Part shown: positions 1-11,579 of the stretch, piece by piece
Numbering within the stretch: position 1 is the first letter of the stretch
How the letters are laid out: each line of letters begins with the position of its first letter
NCBI RefSeq assembly: GCF_029784155.1
Contig: NC_073692.1
Coordinates: forward strand, 328,991,920 to 329,055,919
DNA: 64,000 bases
Direction: 5' to 3'
From: Uranotaenia lowii
Lineage: Eukaryota; Arthropoda; Insecta; Diptera; Culicidae
The notes under the pieces: model-generated
Told to the model about the DNA's origin: nothing
The model's input: only the letters and a program-made list of their open reading frames with translations
Databases searched by the model: none
Translations under genes and position numbers: made by a program

Positions 1-843
1 TTGCGGCATGGGCTGTTGAACTTGGGTTCTTGCCCACGTTACGAGACCTTGGCGATGAGAAATATTGTTGCTGTGCCACATCGGTTGGCCGTATGCAGCT
101 AATATGATTTATACACTACATTTTACTCCAATAATGAACTCTCTTGGAGATGGACCGGCATAAGAAAGCTTTCTAATAACTGGCATTATCCTCCCACCAC
201 AATCGCATTGCCTATGTCTGAAAGAAACCAAATAAAACATATCCCCTAACCTAGCAAAAGACAAAGCAGGATAGAACAAAACATTCTTTAGCTTCGTTCA
301 ATCGTTAATATAAATCTGTTTCAACTGGTTTCTGCCAACTGTTCAATGTTCAACGAGCCAATGTTTTGATCGAAACAGGTCTGGTCGTTGCTCAATGAAG
401 CAAGTTAAAACTAGTCGAAACCGATCCAGCTCGGCTGCAAGATTCGTTTCGACCTGGTAGAAATCGGTCGAATTTAATGGGAAAGAGACAGATGATCAAA
501 TGTCAATTCATTTCTACTTGTTTCAACCCGTTTCGACTAAACTTCATTGAACAGACATTTTGTCTTCAACCGACGGATAAAAATCACTAGCCAAGATGAG
601 GTGTGCGTAATTATTTAAACCGGCTGACAATAGCATTACTAATTTTCCATTACCACCCCATTCCCCTCCCATTCTCATCCCTTTCCATTCAAAGACAAAG
701 GAGGATGAAAAAAAAACCCGGCCAAATGGCAGACGGCATCTGAAGTACGTTTGTTTTTTGGAAATCGGCGGTGACAGAAAGGATATGACAATAAACTTTC
801 TTTTGTTAACCGACTCAGAGCACTGGGTAAGATATCGGACTGC
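1..843. other. Intergenic sequence, no gene recognised
   Basis: No coding region is supported. Positions about 205-275 resemble about 34810-34880: both carry AATAAAACATATCCC followed by CAAAAGACAAAGCA. They are probably two copies of an unnamed dispersed repeat. The stretch 290-560 is rich in GTTTCGAC/GTCGAAAC words, and its ends weakly resemble each other in inverted orientation, but no target duplication could be identified. Confidence 0.4.
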
Positions 844-1598
844 CAAAGTAACCATAAGCATTAAGCCATAACCCTTAATGAGCATTAAATCAACATTTCT
901 AATGCATAATGCAATAAAAGAAATTAGCACTCATGATAGCACATATTACATATAGAGCTACTATATAAAGTTAACAAGCATTAAGACTGTAGCACTAAAA
1001 CTTCCAGTTCATGCTTTTGTTAAGCTTCTATGAAGCTTATGCTGTGACCCGAACGGTACTTGAAGTACGGAGTTTTTCACCTACCTTATCAGCATCAAGT
1101 GTGGTCGAAATAGTAAAGGCTCAAGGAAAGATAAAAGCTGCTGCGGGGTCCCCGGTTCGCGACTCAACAAAGGTATTTCATAATTCAATTATAATTTCTT
1201 CTCATTTCATAGAACCCTTCATTAAGCAGGCATAATCTTTTATACAGCAGGTTGATTGATGTTGTAGATAATGATTTTATTTTTTAATTTTTGTTCATTT
1301 TGATTATCACATCAATCATGATCAATCAATTAAAAAATTTAAAGGTGTTCTAAGTATGCATTGTTAATGCTTTTATACGGCTGGCGAAAAATGACGTTAT
1401 GATGGTGCCTTAGTTCAGCATTTGTATTGCTCATCAAAGGCTTTGTTGTAATAGCATTTATTCAGCCCGCTATTTTGCCTTTTTAGCATTAATTCTGCAT
1501 TATATAAGAATATAGTGCAAAACAAGCATTAATTCAGAGTTATATATGGGAATAATGTGCTGCTTAAGGGCTATGTTTTACTGCGTATAGTAACTTGA
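844..1598. mobile_element. TIR element, family 1, copy 1 (MITE-like)
   Basis: The left end reads CAAAGTAACCATAAGCATTA. The right end, read in reverse complement, starts CAAGTTACTATACGCAGTAA. These are imperfect terminal inverted repeats of about 35 bp that continue with a CATAACCCTTAA/CATAGCCCTTAA match. A second copy at 2468-2951 shares both ends and the interior, including GTGACCCGAAC and the tRNA-like box. No transposase frame is present, so it is non-autonomous. Target duplication is not clear for this copy. The superfamily is not assigned. Confidence 0.7.
1100..1165 (+). repeat. tRNA-like (SINE-type) box inside TIR element copy 1
   Basis: GTGGTCGAAATAGTAAAGGC resembles the D-arm/A box of tRNA-Leu/Ser (GTGGCCGAGTGGTTAAGGC type), and CGGTTCGCGACTC about 50 bases downstream resembles a B box. 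The acceptor stem cannot be closed, so it is not a tRNA gene. The same pair of boxes lies at the same place in the second copy of the element. The Pol III interpretation is an inference from motif similarity. Confidence 0.5.
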
Positions 1599-2467
1599 GT
1601 TGATCGAGAACTGTCACTAAGTTTTATGGCGATTTTATAATCAAGCACTGAGTCTTATTATAAAATAAGCAAAAGAAAGTTTGTGGTTTTTTGTAGTTTT
1701 AACAGAGCATTTAAAATTCTTTCAAAACAACTTGAACAGTAGATTATGTAAAAGTTTTGACATGACTACACGGATAAAAAAAACTCTTCTAATTGTTATC
1801 AAAATTCGTATGGTTGGCCATGTCACAGATTTTTGGTTGAACCCATAATTTTGCTTAATCAACATCGATTACTACGAACAAACTAGCGTTGATGTAAGCT
1901 TGATTTGGCTGCAGGGGAATTGTCAACTGCTTATTGCCAAAATAGATCAACAGCTGGTAGATTTGGGTATTTTTCCTTGTCTTTGTTGTACAATATGATA
2001 GTTAATTTTCAAATATCACAAATGTTTGACTAGACCTCGAATTCTATTTAACCAACATTGATTTCCAAGATGAACAAGTCATATATTTATTTGGTTTAGG
2101 AATTAAAAAAATTAATAGACAAAGGATGTGTTAAAGTTTTTTCAGGAAAAGTTGACTGTCACCAAGAAGCGAAAAAGTAATGCTAATTTCTTTCCAAAGT
2201 TGGTTTTTTTTTTGTAATATAATCTTACTTCGATTTAGGTACCTATGGGCAAAGAGCAGCAGCGGGTGTACTTCGGATTCCCGACCAGATTCCCTACCAA
2301 TAATATCGTGTAAGTTTTGGAATATTTACAATAGTCTTACGGTCAGACTTTTAATGAAACCTTTTTTTTTGTCGGTTACAATATATGCGTTTATGAAAAT
2401 AAATAAATGTTTTTTTATAAAGAAAACGGAAATAACAATCGATTTTTCCTGCTTAAATTTATTACTA
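1599..2467. other. AT-rich spacer between the two family-1 elements
   Basis: No gene or clear repeat is seen. The sequence is AT-rich with frequent short homopolymers; the 98-codon frame within it has no recognisable protein character. Confidence 0.4.
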
Positions 2468-2951
2468 CCCAAGTAATCATAAGCATTAAGCCAAAACCCT
2501 AAATCAGCTTTAAATCAACATTTCTAATGCAAGTTAGCATGGAATCACCTTTTCTAAAGCAAGTTGGCATCAAATCAACATTCATGATGCTTTTTTGTTT
2601 TATATAAGCATTACTAATGCATAGAAGCAATAAAGAAAATTAGCACAAATGATAGCACTATATGCACATATAGAATAGCTCTAAAGTTAATAAGCATTAG
2701 GAGTGGTGTGACCCGAACAGTACTTGAAGTACGGGTTTTTTACCCACCTTATCAGCATCAAGAGTGGTCGAAATGGTAAAGGCGCAAGGAGAGATAAAGG
2801 CTGCTGCGGGATCCTCGGTTCGAGACTCAGAAGAATTCATTAAGCATACGCATATATACGCAAATAGTGCAAAACAAGCATTAATACAGAGTTATATATG
2901 GGAATATAGTGTTGATTAAGAGCTATGTTTTAGTGCTTATGGTTACTTGGG
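2468..2951. mobile_element. TIR element, family 1, copy 2 (MITE-like)
   Basis: The left end CCCAAGTAATCATAAGCATT and the right end in reverse complement, CCCAAGTAACCATAAGCACT, are terminal inverted repeats that continue through AAAACCCT/AAAACATAGC. The flanks are CTA|CCCAAG and CTTGGG|TAT, compatible with a TA target duplication. It is shorter than copy 1 at 844-1598 but has the same order: TIR, GTGACCCGAACAGTACTTGA, tRNA-like box, GAGTTATATATGGGAATA, TIR. It encodes no transposase and is presumably mobilised in trans. Confidence 0.72.
2762..2828 (+). repeat. tRNA-like (SINE-type) box inside TIR element copy 2
   Basis: GAGTGGTCGAAATGGTAAAG resembles a tRNA-Leu/Ser A box, and CGGTTCGAGACTC a B box, at normal spacing. 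The match is closer to a tRNA than in copy 1. No acceptor stem closes, so this is a tRNA-derived or tRNA-mimicking segment and not a gene. Confidence 0.5.
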
Positions 2952-3229
2952 TATTCATATTTCAAATCTACAGTTTTTACATTCAGGGGGAATACCAATT
3001 ACGGTTAAACCAGCCATCTTATTGAATTTTAAGTATCGCTAGTTTAGCCATAGCCATGTTTGTGGCATCGAATAATCTGATGGTTGGCTTAATCGTATTT
3101 TCGGGTAAAAAAAAAACAATCATATTTATGTTCAAAAAGACGCGTAGTTGCGGATGATGAAAATGGATAAAATTCTCAAAAATAATATCTGTAATGTTTA
3201 CATGTGCAAACTTTTGTGTTGGTGTGAGC

Positions 3230-3301
3230 GCCGATGTGGTCTAGCGGATAGGCTGGCGCGAGTCAGGTTTTGGTATGCCAGGAGTACTGGATTCGAATCC
3301 C
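3230..3301 (+). repeat. tRNA-derived SINE head
   Basis: GCCGATGTGGTCTAGCGGAT forms a strong A box with D-arm character, and GGATTCGAATCCC is an almost canonical B box at tRNA spacing. The expected 3' acceptor strand CATCGGC is missing; CAATAAATCAAAG follows instead. This points to the 5' head of a tRNA-derived SINE rather than a functional tRNA gene. The body and tail are not evident because the sequence runs directly into the short-motif array at 3313. Confidence 0.6.
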
Positions 3302-3312
3302 AATAAATCAAA

Positions 3313-3505
3313 GCTGTCCTCTCAACTCGCCTTTTCATTATAAGCTGTCCTCTAGACTCGCTTGATTTCTCATTAATAACTCGGGCTGTTCTCTCTACTC
3401 GCTTTTTAATTTTTTACTGTCCTCTCAATTCGTATTTTTTTTTTCCAAAACATTCAGGCTGTTCTCTCAACTCGCCGTCCAATTTCAATCTGTACTCTCA
3501 ATCCG
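3313..3505 (-). repeat. Short-motif array, reverse orientation (6 units)
   Basis: Six copies of a motif like GCTGTCCTCTCAACTCGC start near 3313, 3343, 3384, 3416, 3458 and 3489. The intervals alternate about 30 and 41 bp, so the structure is a two-motif unit of about 72 bp repeated three times. In reverse complement the motif reads GCGAGTTGAGAGGACAGC, sharing the core GCGAGTTGAGAG with the plus-oriented array at 4442-5055. Spacers are AT-rich and not conserved. No function is known to me. Confidence 0.65.
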
Positions 3506-3835
3506 TTTGAAACTGTGAACAGCTCCAAGCTGTCTGCACGATTCATTTCGACATTATTTAATCACCCACTCATTTTCAAAAAAAAAAGAGCTACCTACAT
3601 AGTTATTTATCACACAATGCACTAAATTTGATTTTTTATTTGAGTCGACAAAACTTTTAGAAATCAACCAATTACATTTCTTTGTTGCTTCAACTATTAG
3701 CATTTGAATTTCTCATTTTACCACAGTGTGTGGTACACAAGCATACCATCAGCAGCGTTCTGTATGGATGCCCCCTTATGTAAAGCGCCACGCACACCAA
3801 CTGGATGAAGCGTTATCCCTCATCTATGCGAGCAC
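3506..3835. other. Unique sequence between array and hAT MITE
   Basis: No gene or repeat is recognised. An 88-codon frame starting at 3726 runs into the MITE at 3836 and has no recognisable domain. Confidence 0.35.
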
Positions 3836-4115
3836 CAGCCTTGCCAGATCTACGGATTTCTCCGTAGTTCTACGGATTTTCAGCATTTCTACGGAGCTAC
3901 GGATCGATGCTCGAAATCTACGGATTTTCAGCATTTCCTACGGATTTTCTACGGATACTCGAATAAATTCAAGGGATTCTGCGGATAAATGAAAATTCTA
4001 CCTGACGACCAAAAAAAAAAAAAAAGGTCATCAAGTTTTATTTTGGCGAAATCAGTACGTTTTTCGATTTTCGTAAAATCTACGGACTTGAGCGGTTTTC
4101 AATCTGGCAACGCTG
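3836..4115. mobile_element. hAT-type MITE with 8-bp target duplication
   Basis: The 280-bp element starts CAGCCTTGCCAGAT and ends with the reverse complement of CAGCGTTGCCAGAT. It is flanked by perfect 8-bp direct repeats GCGAGCAC at 3828-3835 and 4116-4123. An 8-bp duplication and CAG-starting ends fit the hAT superfamily. The interior carries many CTACGGATTT words in both orientations, as subterminal repeats often appear in hAT elements. No transposase is present. Short overlapping frames here are not genes. Confidence 0.85.
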
Positions 4116-4441
4116 GCGAGCACCACCTCGGCCATTTCGTGTGTCGGCATTCGACTGGCAAAGTCGTGCGGATTGGTGTGTTTGCTGCTCGCGCCAAGGG
4201 TGATTTCCTTGTAGCAATTTAGAGTTTTGCACATTGGCGACCTAGATAGGACGAAAATTCTTGCCCCAACTCCATTGATAAATAGAAATATACTTTATCT
4301 AGGAAATCACCCTGACGCGAGGAAAAGTTTTGTTAGCTTAGTGATTTGCGCGTTTTTACTTCGTGAAGTGCACGGCATTCTCATGGATTTATGTGTGTGT
4401 GTGTAAGTATAAGATCGGTCGAAGTAAATGAAATTCATGGC
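4116..4441. other. Unique sequence
   Basis: Nothing is recognised apart from a short (TG)n run near 4392. The small open frames have no recognisable features. Confidence 0.35.
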
Positions 4442-5055
4442 GTGCTGAGAGTCCGCTTTTGAAATTAAACAAATAACTTGCGAGCGAGTTGAGAGTCCGC
4501 TTGTTCGACAAAAAGCGCGTTGAGAGTCCGCTTGCCGAAAATGCGTGCTGGGAGTCCGCATTCAACAAAAAAAAAAAAAATAATGGAAAATATAATCGAT
4601 AGCAAGTGCGTTGAGAGTCCACTTGTTGCGATTCAAAAAGCGCGCTGAGAGTCCGCTTGTCGTACATGTGTGCTGGGAGTCCGCATTCGACTCACAAAAA
4701 AAAAACATTCCCATAACAGGTGCGTTGAGAGTCCGTCAGTTATGATACAAAAAAAAAGTCCGCTTGTCAAAAATGTGTGCTGGGAGTCCGCATTCGACAT
4801 ATGAACAAGGAAAAACGAGTGTGTTGGGAGTCCACTTGTTCTGTTGGAAATGCGGGCTGGGAGTCCGCTTTTCGAAAATCGCATACTATTAAATGATAGT
4901 TCGATTTTAAAATACAGCGAAGGAAGTCTGATCGACAAACAACTTTGAGTTCAGAGTTTGGATTGATGGAAAAATGCACTGTGGAAAAAACCTGCGACAA
5001 GTTAAAATCGAGTTGAAAATTTTCTACTTGAAGAAGTGTGCTGAGAGCCCACTTC
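4442..5055 (+). repeat. Short-motif array, forward orientation (about 13 units)
   Basis: Motifs of two types recur: GCGTTGAGAGTCCGCTTGT (a) and GTGCTGGGAGTCCGCATTCG (b). From 4484 they follow an a-a-b order with poly(A)-rich linkers. The a-type starts near 4484, 4606, 4720 and 4816, and the b-type near 4543, 4668 and 4775. The array is therefore a diverged higher-order repeat of about 96-125 bp in about four copies, with an outlier unit at 5033-5055. Overlapping minus-strand frames rich in ADSQ and SGLST peptides are translations of the repeat. Confidence 0.75.
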
Positions 5056-8000
5056 ATGTATCGTAGCAAAAAATAGATAATAAATTTCGAATAAGAAAAG
5101 AAATAAGATGGAAAAGTTTACAGAAAACATGAAAGGAAGTTGTGGAGAAGGAAGTAAGAAAGAAGTATTTATATCTTGAGAAAAGAAGTCGGATCGAGGA
5201 GGCCTACTTCCACAAAGTATGTCTTTGAATAACTTGAAATGTTCATTCATTAGAAGAGAAAAATGCATCAAAGAAAACCACTCCGAAAGGTTAATCTATT
5301 CTATCAGAAATCATATCATAGCTTGCTTTCGAAATAGATCTTAAAGAAAATCAAGCTTAAAATGTTTACGGGAAAAAAGTAAAGAAAAATTGACAAATGA
5401 AGGAGATGTGAATGACAAATAACATGAAGAATCTGTAAGTTGACTGAGGTATAAAAAAAATGATACAAAAAAGTTTATGTGCTAAACAATAACTCATCTG
5501 ATAAAACTGTTCGAAAGATATAAATGTTTTGTTTGACATTTTAGATTAATTTAAATTTGTTTAAACTCAAAATGTAGAGTAAACAGGAATACGAACATTA
5601 TATCTCCCGAGAAGCTCTTTGTTCACAACACTACTGAAGTAGGTTAATTAAGATGAAAACTTCAGATTGTGTGCACGTGTGCGCTCAAGTCCTATAACCG
5701 ATTCAACGTACCAACAAGAGTCCAGATCTTGACTCTTCCGACAGAGAACAGAACAAGTGGATTTTGTCAAGAGCACTTCCAGTTTGCCATTTAATGCAAG
5801 AATTGCAGCCAGCACCCAGCAACATCCGGACCCAACACAACTGGACCCTTTCAATCCAAACGTTTAACGATTCACAATCGAAGCGTAAATTATATCAGCT
5901 CTCTCTCTCTGCCCTTTTCTGATGGAAAAGGTTTCTACGAATAGGGCATATATACATTTAACGACATTTTAAGTGGTGCACTTTGTGGTTTTGAGAACGA
6001 AATCCAATTTTGGCTTTTATGTCACGATCCTGGTAGGTTTAAGTGCAAAATCGAAAACCAGCTTCTCGGACCGACCACACCGTGGCGTGGCATGTTGGGG
6101 TTGGTGACTTCTCTTCTCTGTATCCAGCTGGAACGTCCTACGTAACAAACCCGCAACACATCGGGGCTTTTCGAAGCCAGGCAACAAACCTCACAGGAAT
6201 TCGGTCGCCAACTAGTGGGGCGAGTTGAAGATGTTTCGTGTTTTTAAGTAAAATGTTGTGGTTTATTTGAAAATAAATGAACAAGTTTGAATCTAATCAA
6301 ATGAAGAAACAGAAGGAAACAATCCAAATCAGCCTTCAAAATTTAAACTCTTCGTTCATTAAGTGTTTAAATTTTAAATTTAGAAATATGTTGTTTTAAG
6401 TTCACGTAAACTTTCAATATTTCTTTCTAATTCTTTAAATTCTTTAACACAGAATGAAAACTACAAACGTATTACTGTTTCTCAGTCAAAAATGTCCAAT
6501 ATTAACAAGTCCTTCCCAAACTTGTTCCCTCAACATGGGCTCCACGGATCGTCAAACCGTAATTTCAAAATCTCATTCCGCCGGAGCATTTTGGAGTCGC
6601 CGGGGAGAAATCCTGTAATCTGTTTCGCGGTTTATCACCAGTTCAGTTCGACAGCTTTCCGGTTTCCAGTCATGGTGGGCGAGCATGCAGTTGTCGATAA
6701 AATCTATTGATCTCCGCCGGATATCTCGGCAATTTTGGCGGGGGACCACATGGAACGTCAACCATCCGAAAGCTTATATGTCATGGGGCTCAACTCAGAT
6801 ATGCAACGTTTTGCTGTTTTGAACTGCAAAAGGAATCGGTGGACATAAAATTTGCGGTAAACTGCTAGGTTTCCGTTGTACAACGAAAGCACGAGTTTTC
6901 ATATCCGGTAGTTTAAAAAATGTTAGAGGTAAAATTTCTTTAAAAAAAAACAGAAGGTTTGAAGAACCTCTTGGCTTACTGATACTATGATTTGAGTGAA
7001 ATCTATGTTTTCAACATAATCATAGAAATGTTTCAAATGTATGTGCTTCCAATAATCTGTTTCCAAGTCAAGCTTCTGCTGCAAACTAAGCTTTGCTTAT
7101 TTCATTCGGCCCTTTTGAAAGCCATATCTTTCAGAACCTAGTCATTTGCAGGCAAAATATTATAACAACCATCAGAAACTTAAAACTGTCATCCCATCGT
7201 TTTGGGTTCGATAGTTTCCGTTATCATCCCATTAGTTTCTAAACCTTGAAACGATGTGGATGTGGCCATTCTGGACCCGTTGAAAAGATGTCTGCGAAGA
7301 AAGAGAGAGTGGGATAGAAATAGGAAGTGCCAATGATGACGAAGATGTCGACGAAAGCATTTCCGGGTATGAACTAAACTGGGTAAGAAAATCCTTCCGC
7401 CTCTTCTGGAAATGACCAACCATCATCATAAACATCCACATCCCCGAGCATCGGGGCCGCCTGGAAGCAGCCAGGCAACAGAAAACCAATAATCACCCGG
7501 GCTCTAAGTAATCAGTTTATAAGTACATTTTGTAACCATCAACCACTTTCCCGGTTTTGTTGAACGAAACTGGAAACCATTTTGCTACCCTTAAGCGCAC
7601 AAACTTGAACACAAACACTCACAAGCGCACACATGCATTGGCAACCCCACTCAAATGGGATCAAATCAAGCTCCACTTCACTTGACGATGCCCTCTTTCA
7701 AAAGTGAACGCTTTCCGGGAAAAGGATTTGCGTGGAATAACGACACGTGGCAGTCGAAACATTTTTGACAGAGAGAGACTGAATACAGAAAGTAAACTCA
7801 ACATAACCATTGAGATATTTACCTAGCAATTTAATTTGAATAATCAACACTTTGACAACCATTTATGAGACACTAATATCTATGCTTAGACATCCCTTTT
7901 TTTTAATTGTCCAAGATTCATTCATAGCAGTAACCCATATTGTTATCGAAGGCCAACTTTAGGAGCAATGAAACGACCAAGATTAGGAACAGAGGGTCAA

Positions 8001-8736
8001 AATTTAGAGCAACTCAACCAATCATGTGAAGACATCAAGCTCACGTTATTCAAACTTCTAAAACCTTTGAATTTTTATTTCCAAAACGTCTTTCATAGCC
8101 GTCCCATCGAGAAGTTCACCAGTGCCGGAGCTTCCAATCATAAAAATCATCATTACGAGCCAACGTCCTATGGCAAATAGTGGGAGCAGATCGGATTTTC
8201 ACCCCATCCTCGGATTTTAACGACAATGACAGTTGCGGCAGCTTAGCTTCTAAGATCGGTTTCTTGGGTTGGTAACTTGCCGTTGATGGCAGCAGATTTC
8301 CTCCAAGCCCGGGTAAACTTGTTCCGAGAAGTGTAAAATTTGCACCCGGAATGTTCCTTCGGCCGCCCTTCAGGAAAAACTATCAACAGCAGAACAGCAG
8401 TATTAAGTTATACCGACTGGGTAGTGCTCGCTCAAGTAGGGCACAACAGGCAAAGTGTCCCCCCATTTTGATCCGAGCTGACTAACGCAAACCGAATCCT
8501 TGACTCAATGTTCACATACATTCATACCGACACAAACACAAACAGAAGCAACAGCAAATCCTTGCCTTGGGTGAGGGAGAAAGTTCCACTTTCAAACGAA
8601 CTGAGGCACCCATTAACACAATTTCATTAAATTGAAAGTAATATTAAATTTCTATCAACTTTTAGTGGAATGTCATTTCTCTGCGCTGCAAGAGATACTG
8701 TTTATCTAAACAATGTCAGTGAGGGGGCTAGCATAA
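5056..8736. other. Unique sequence, no gene recognised
   Basis: About 3.7 kb without recognisable transposon coding sequence or long repeats. It is less AT-rich than most of the window in 5640-6230, 6490-6790, 7190-7500 and 8090-8480. Small frames occur on both strands, but none shows a domain, signal peptide or other protein character. Short simple repeats are present, such as (CT)n near 5900. It could be intron or intergenic DNA of a nearby host gene; the window cannot decide. Confidence 0.4.
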
Positions 8737-8826
8737 ATGATATTTCATAAATGGTTCGATGCTTATGCAGGATTTTTGAAAGCAGATGGAGTTCATTTTA
8801 ACAGCCGATGCATATTGAAGACAAAA

Positions 8827-11574
8827 AGAAAGACAGAAAGACGGAAAGACAGAAAGACAGAAAGACAGAAAGACAGAAAGACAGAAAGACAGAAAGACAG
8901 AAAGACAGAAAGACAGAAAGACAGAAAGACAGAAAGACAGAAAGACAGAAAGACAGAAAGACAGAAAGACAGAAAGACAGAAAGACAGAAAGACAGAAAG
9001 ACAGAAAGACAGAAAGACAGAAAGACAGAAAGACAGAAAGACAGAAAGACAGAAAGACAGAAAGACAGAAAGACAGAAAGACAGAAAGACAGAAAGACAG
9101 AAAGACAGAAAGACAGAAAGACAGAAAGACAGAAAGACAGAAAGACAGAAAGACAGAAAGACAGAAAGACAGAAAGACAGAAAGACAGAAAGACAGAAAG
9201 ACAGAAAGACAGAAAGACAGAAAGACAGAAAGACAGAAAGACAGAAAGACAGAAAGACAGAAAGACAGAAAGACAGAAAGACAGAAAGACAGAAAGACAG
9301 AAAGACAGAAAGACAGAAAGACAGAAAGACAGAAAGACAGAAAGACAGAAAGACAGAAAGACAGAAAGACAGAAAGACAGAAAGACAGAAAGACAGAAAG
9401 ACAGAAAGACAGAAAGACAGAAAGACAGAAAGACAGAAAGACAGAAAGACAGAAAGACAGAAAGACAGAAAGACAGAAAGACAGAAAGACAGAAAGACAG
9501 AAAGACAGAAAGACAGAAAGACAGAAAGACAGAAAGACAGAAAGACAGAAAGACAGAAAGACAGAAAGACAGAAAGACAGAAAGACAGAAAGACAGAAAG
9601 ACAGAAAGACAGAAAGACAGAAAGACAGAAAGACAGAAAGACAGAAAGACAGAAAGACAGAAAGACAGAAAGACAGAAAGACAGAAAGACAGAAAGACAG
9701 AAAGACAGAAAGACAGAAAGACAGAAAGACAGAAAGACAGAAAGACAGAAAGACAGAAAGACAGAAAGACAGAAAGACAGAAAGACAGAAAGACAGAAAG
9801 ACAGAAAGACAGAAAGACAGAAAGACAGAAAGACAGAAAGACAGAAAGACAGAAAGACAGAAAGACAGAAAGACAGAAAGACAGAAAGACAGAAAGACAG
9901 AAAGACAGAAAGACAGAAAGACAGAAAGACAGAAAGACAGAAAGACAGAAAGACAGAAAGACAGAAAGACAGAAAGACAGAAAGACAGAAAGACAGAAAG
10001 ACAGAAAGACAGAAAGACAGAAAGACAGAAAGACAGAAAGACAGAAAGACAGAAAGACAGAAAGACAGAAAGACAGAAAGACAGAAAGACAGAAAGACAG
10101 AAAGACAGAAAGACAGAAAGACAGAAAGACAGAAAGACAGAAAGACAGAAAGACAGAAAGACAGAAAGACAGAAAGACAGAAAGACAGAAAGACAGAAAG
10201 ACAGAAAGACAGAAAGACAGAAAGACAGAAAGACAGAAAGACAGAAAGACAGAAAGACAGAAAGACAGAAAGACAGAAAGACAGAAAGACAGAAAGACAG
10301 AAAGACAGAAAGACAGAAAGACAGAAAGACAGAAAGACAGAAAGACAGAAAGACAGAAAGACAGAAAGACAGAAAGACAGAAAGACAGAAAGACAGAAAG
10401 ACAGAAAGACAGAAAGACAGAAAGACAGAAAGACAGAAAGACAGAAAGACAGAAAGACAGAAAGACAGAAAGACAGAAAGACAGAAAGACAGAAAGACAG
10501 AAAGACAGAAAGACAGAAAGACAGAAAGACAGAAAGACAGAAAGACAGAAAGACAGAAAGACAGAAAGACAGAAAGACAGAAAGACAGAAAGACAGAAAG
10601 ACAGAAAGACAGAAAGACAGAAAGACAGAAAGACAGAAAGACAGAAAGACAGAAAGACAGAAAGACAGAAAGACAGAAAGACAGAAAGACAGAAAGACAG
10701 AAAGACAGAAAGACAGAAAGACAGAAAGACAGAAAGACAGAAAGACAGAAAGACAGAAAGACAGAAAGACAGAAAGACAGAAAGACAGAAAGACAGAAAG
10801 ACAGAAAGACAGAAAGACAGAAAGACAGAAAGACAGAAAGACAGAAAGACAGAAAGACAGAAAGACAGAAAGACAGAAAGACAGAAAGACAGAAAGACAG
10901 AAAGACAGAAAGACAGAAAGACAGAAAGACAGAAAGACAGAAAGACAGAAAGACAGAAAGACAGAAAGACAGAAAGACAGAAAGACAGAAAGACAGAAAG
11001 ACAGAAAGACAGAAAGACAGAAAGACAGAAAGACAGAAAGACAGAAAGACAGAAAGACAGAAAGACAGAAAGACAGAAAGACAGAAAGACAGAAAGACAG
11101 AAAGACAGAAAGACAGAAAGACAGAAAGACAGAAAGACAGAAAGACAGAAAGACAGAAAGACAGAAAGACAGAAAGACAGAAAGACAGAAAGACAGAAAG
11201 ACAGAAAGACAGGAAGACAGAAAGACAGAATGACAGAAAGACAGAAAGATAGAAAGACAGAAAGACAGAAAGACAGAAAGACAGAAAGACAGAAAGACAG
11301 AAAGACAGAAAGACAGAAAGACAGAAAGACAGAAAGATAGAAAGACAGAAAGACAGAAAGACAGAAAGACAGAAAGACAGAAAGACAGAAAGACAGAAAG
11401 ACAGAAAGACAGAAAGACAGAAAGACAGAAAGACAGAAAGACAGAAAGACAGAAAGACAGAAAGACAGAAAGACAGAAAGACAGAAAGACAGAAAGACAG
11501 AAAGACAGAAAGACAGAAAGACAGAAAGACAGAAAGACAGAAAGACAGAAAGACGGAAAGACAGAAAGACAGAA
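8827..11574 (+). repeat. (AGAAAGAC)n satellite, about 343 units
   Basis: An 8-bp unit, AGAAAGAC, is repeated almost without change over about 2.75 kb. The few variants cluster near the edges: ACGG near 8841, AGGAAG near 11211, AATGAC near 11229, GATAG near 11248 and 11337, and ACGG near 11554. Because 8 and 3 share no factor, all three plus frames encode the same octapeptide cycle KDRKTERQ and lack stops. The very long frames here (867 and 814 codons) are therefore artefacts. The plus strand is purine-rich except for the C of each unit. Confidence 0.97.
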
Positions 11575-11579
11575 AAAAA

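Noticed and set aside
289..547. MITE with GTTTCGAC-rich ends
   Set aside because: Inverted similarity is weak and interrupted; no target duplication was found.
3230..3301. Functional tRNA gene
   Set aside because: A and B boxes are good, but the 3' acceptor strand is absent; a SINE head fits better.
3313..5055. CRISPR-like direct repeats with spacers
   Set aside because: Repeats are diverged, spacing is irregular, linkers are poly(A)-rich, there are no cas genes, and the context is eukaryotic.
4307..5069. Overlapping minus-strand frames with repeated ADSQ/SGLST peptides
   Set aside because: Several frames overlap in different phases and all come from the GAGTCCGC motif array; no single frame is maintained.
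8737..11340. 867-aa and 814-aa open frames of KDRKTERQ repeats
   Set aside because: They are translations of the 8-bp satellite, whose plus strand cannot contain stops in any frame; no start context or unique domain is present.
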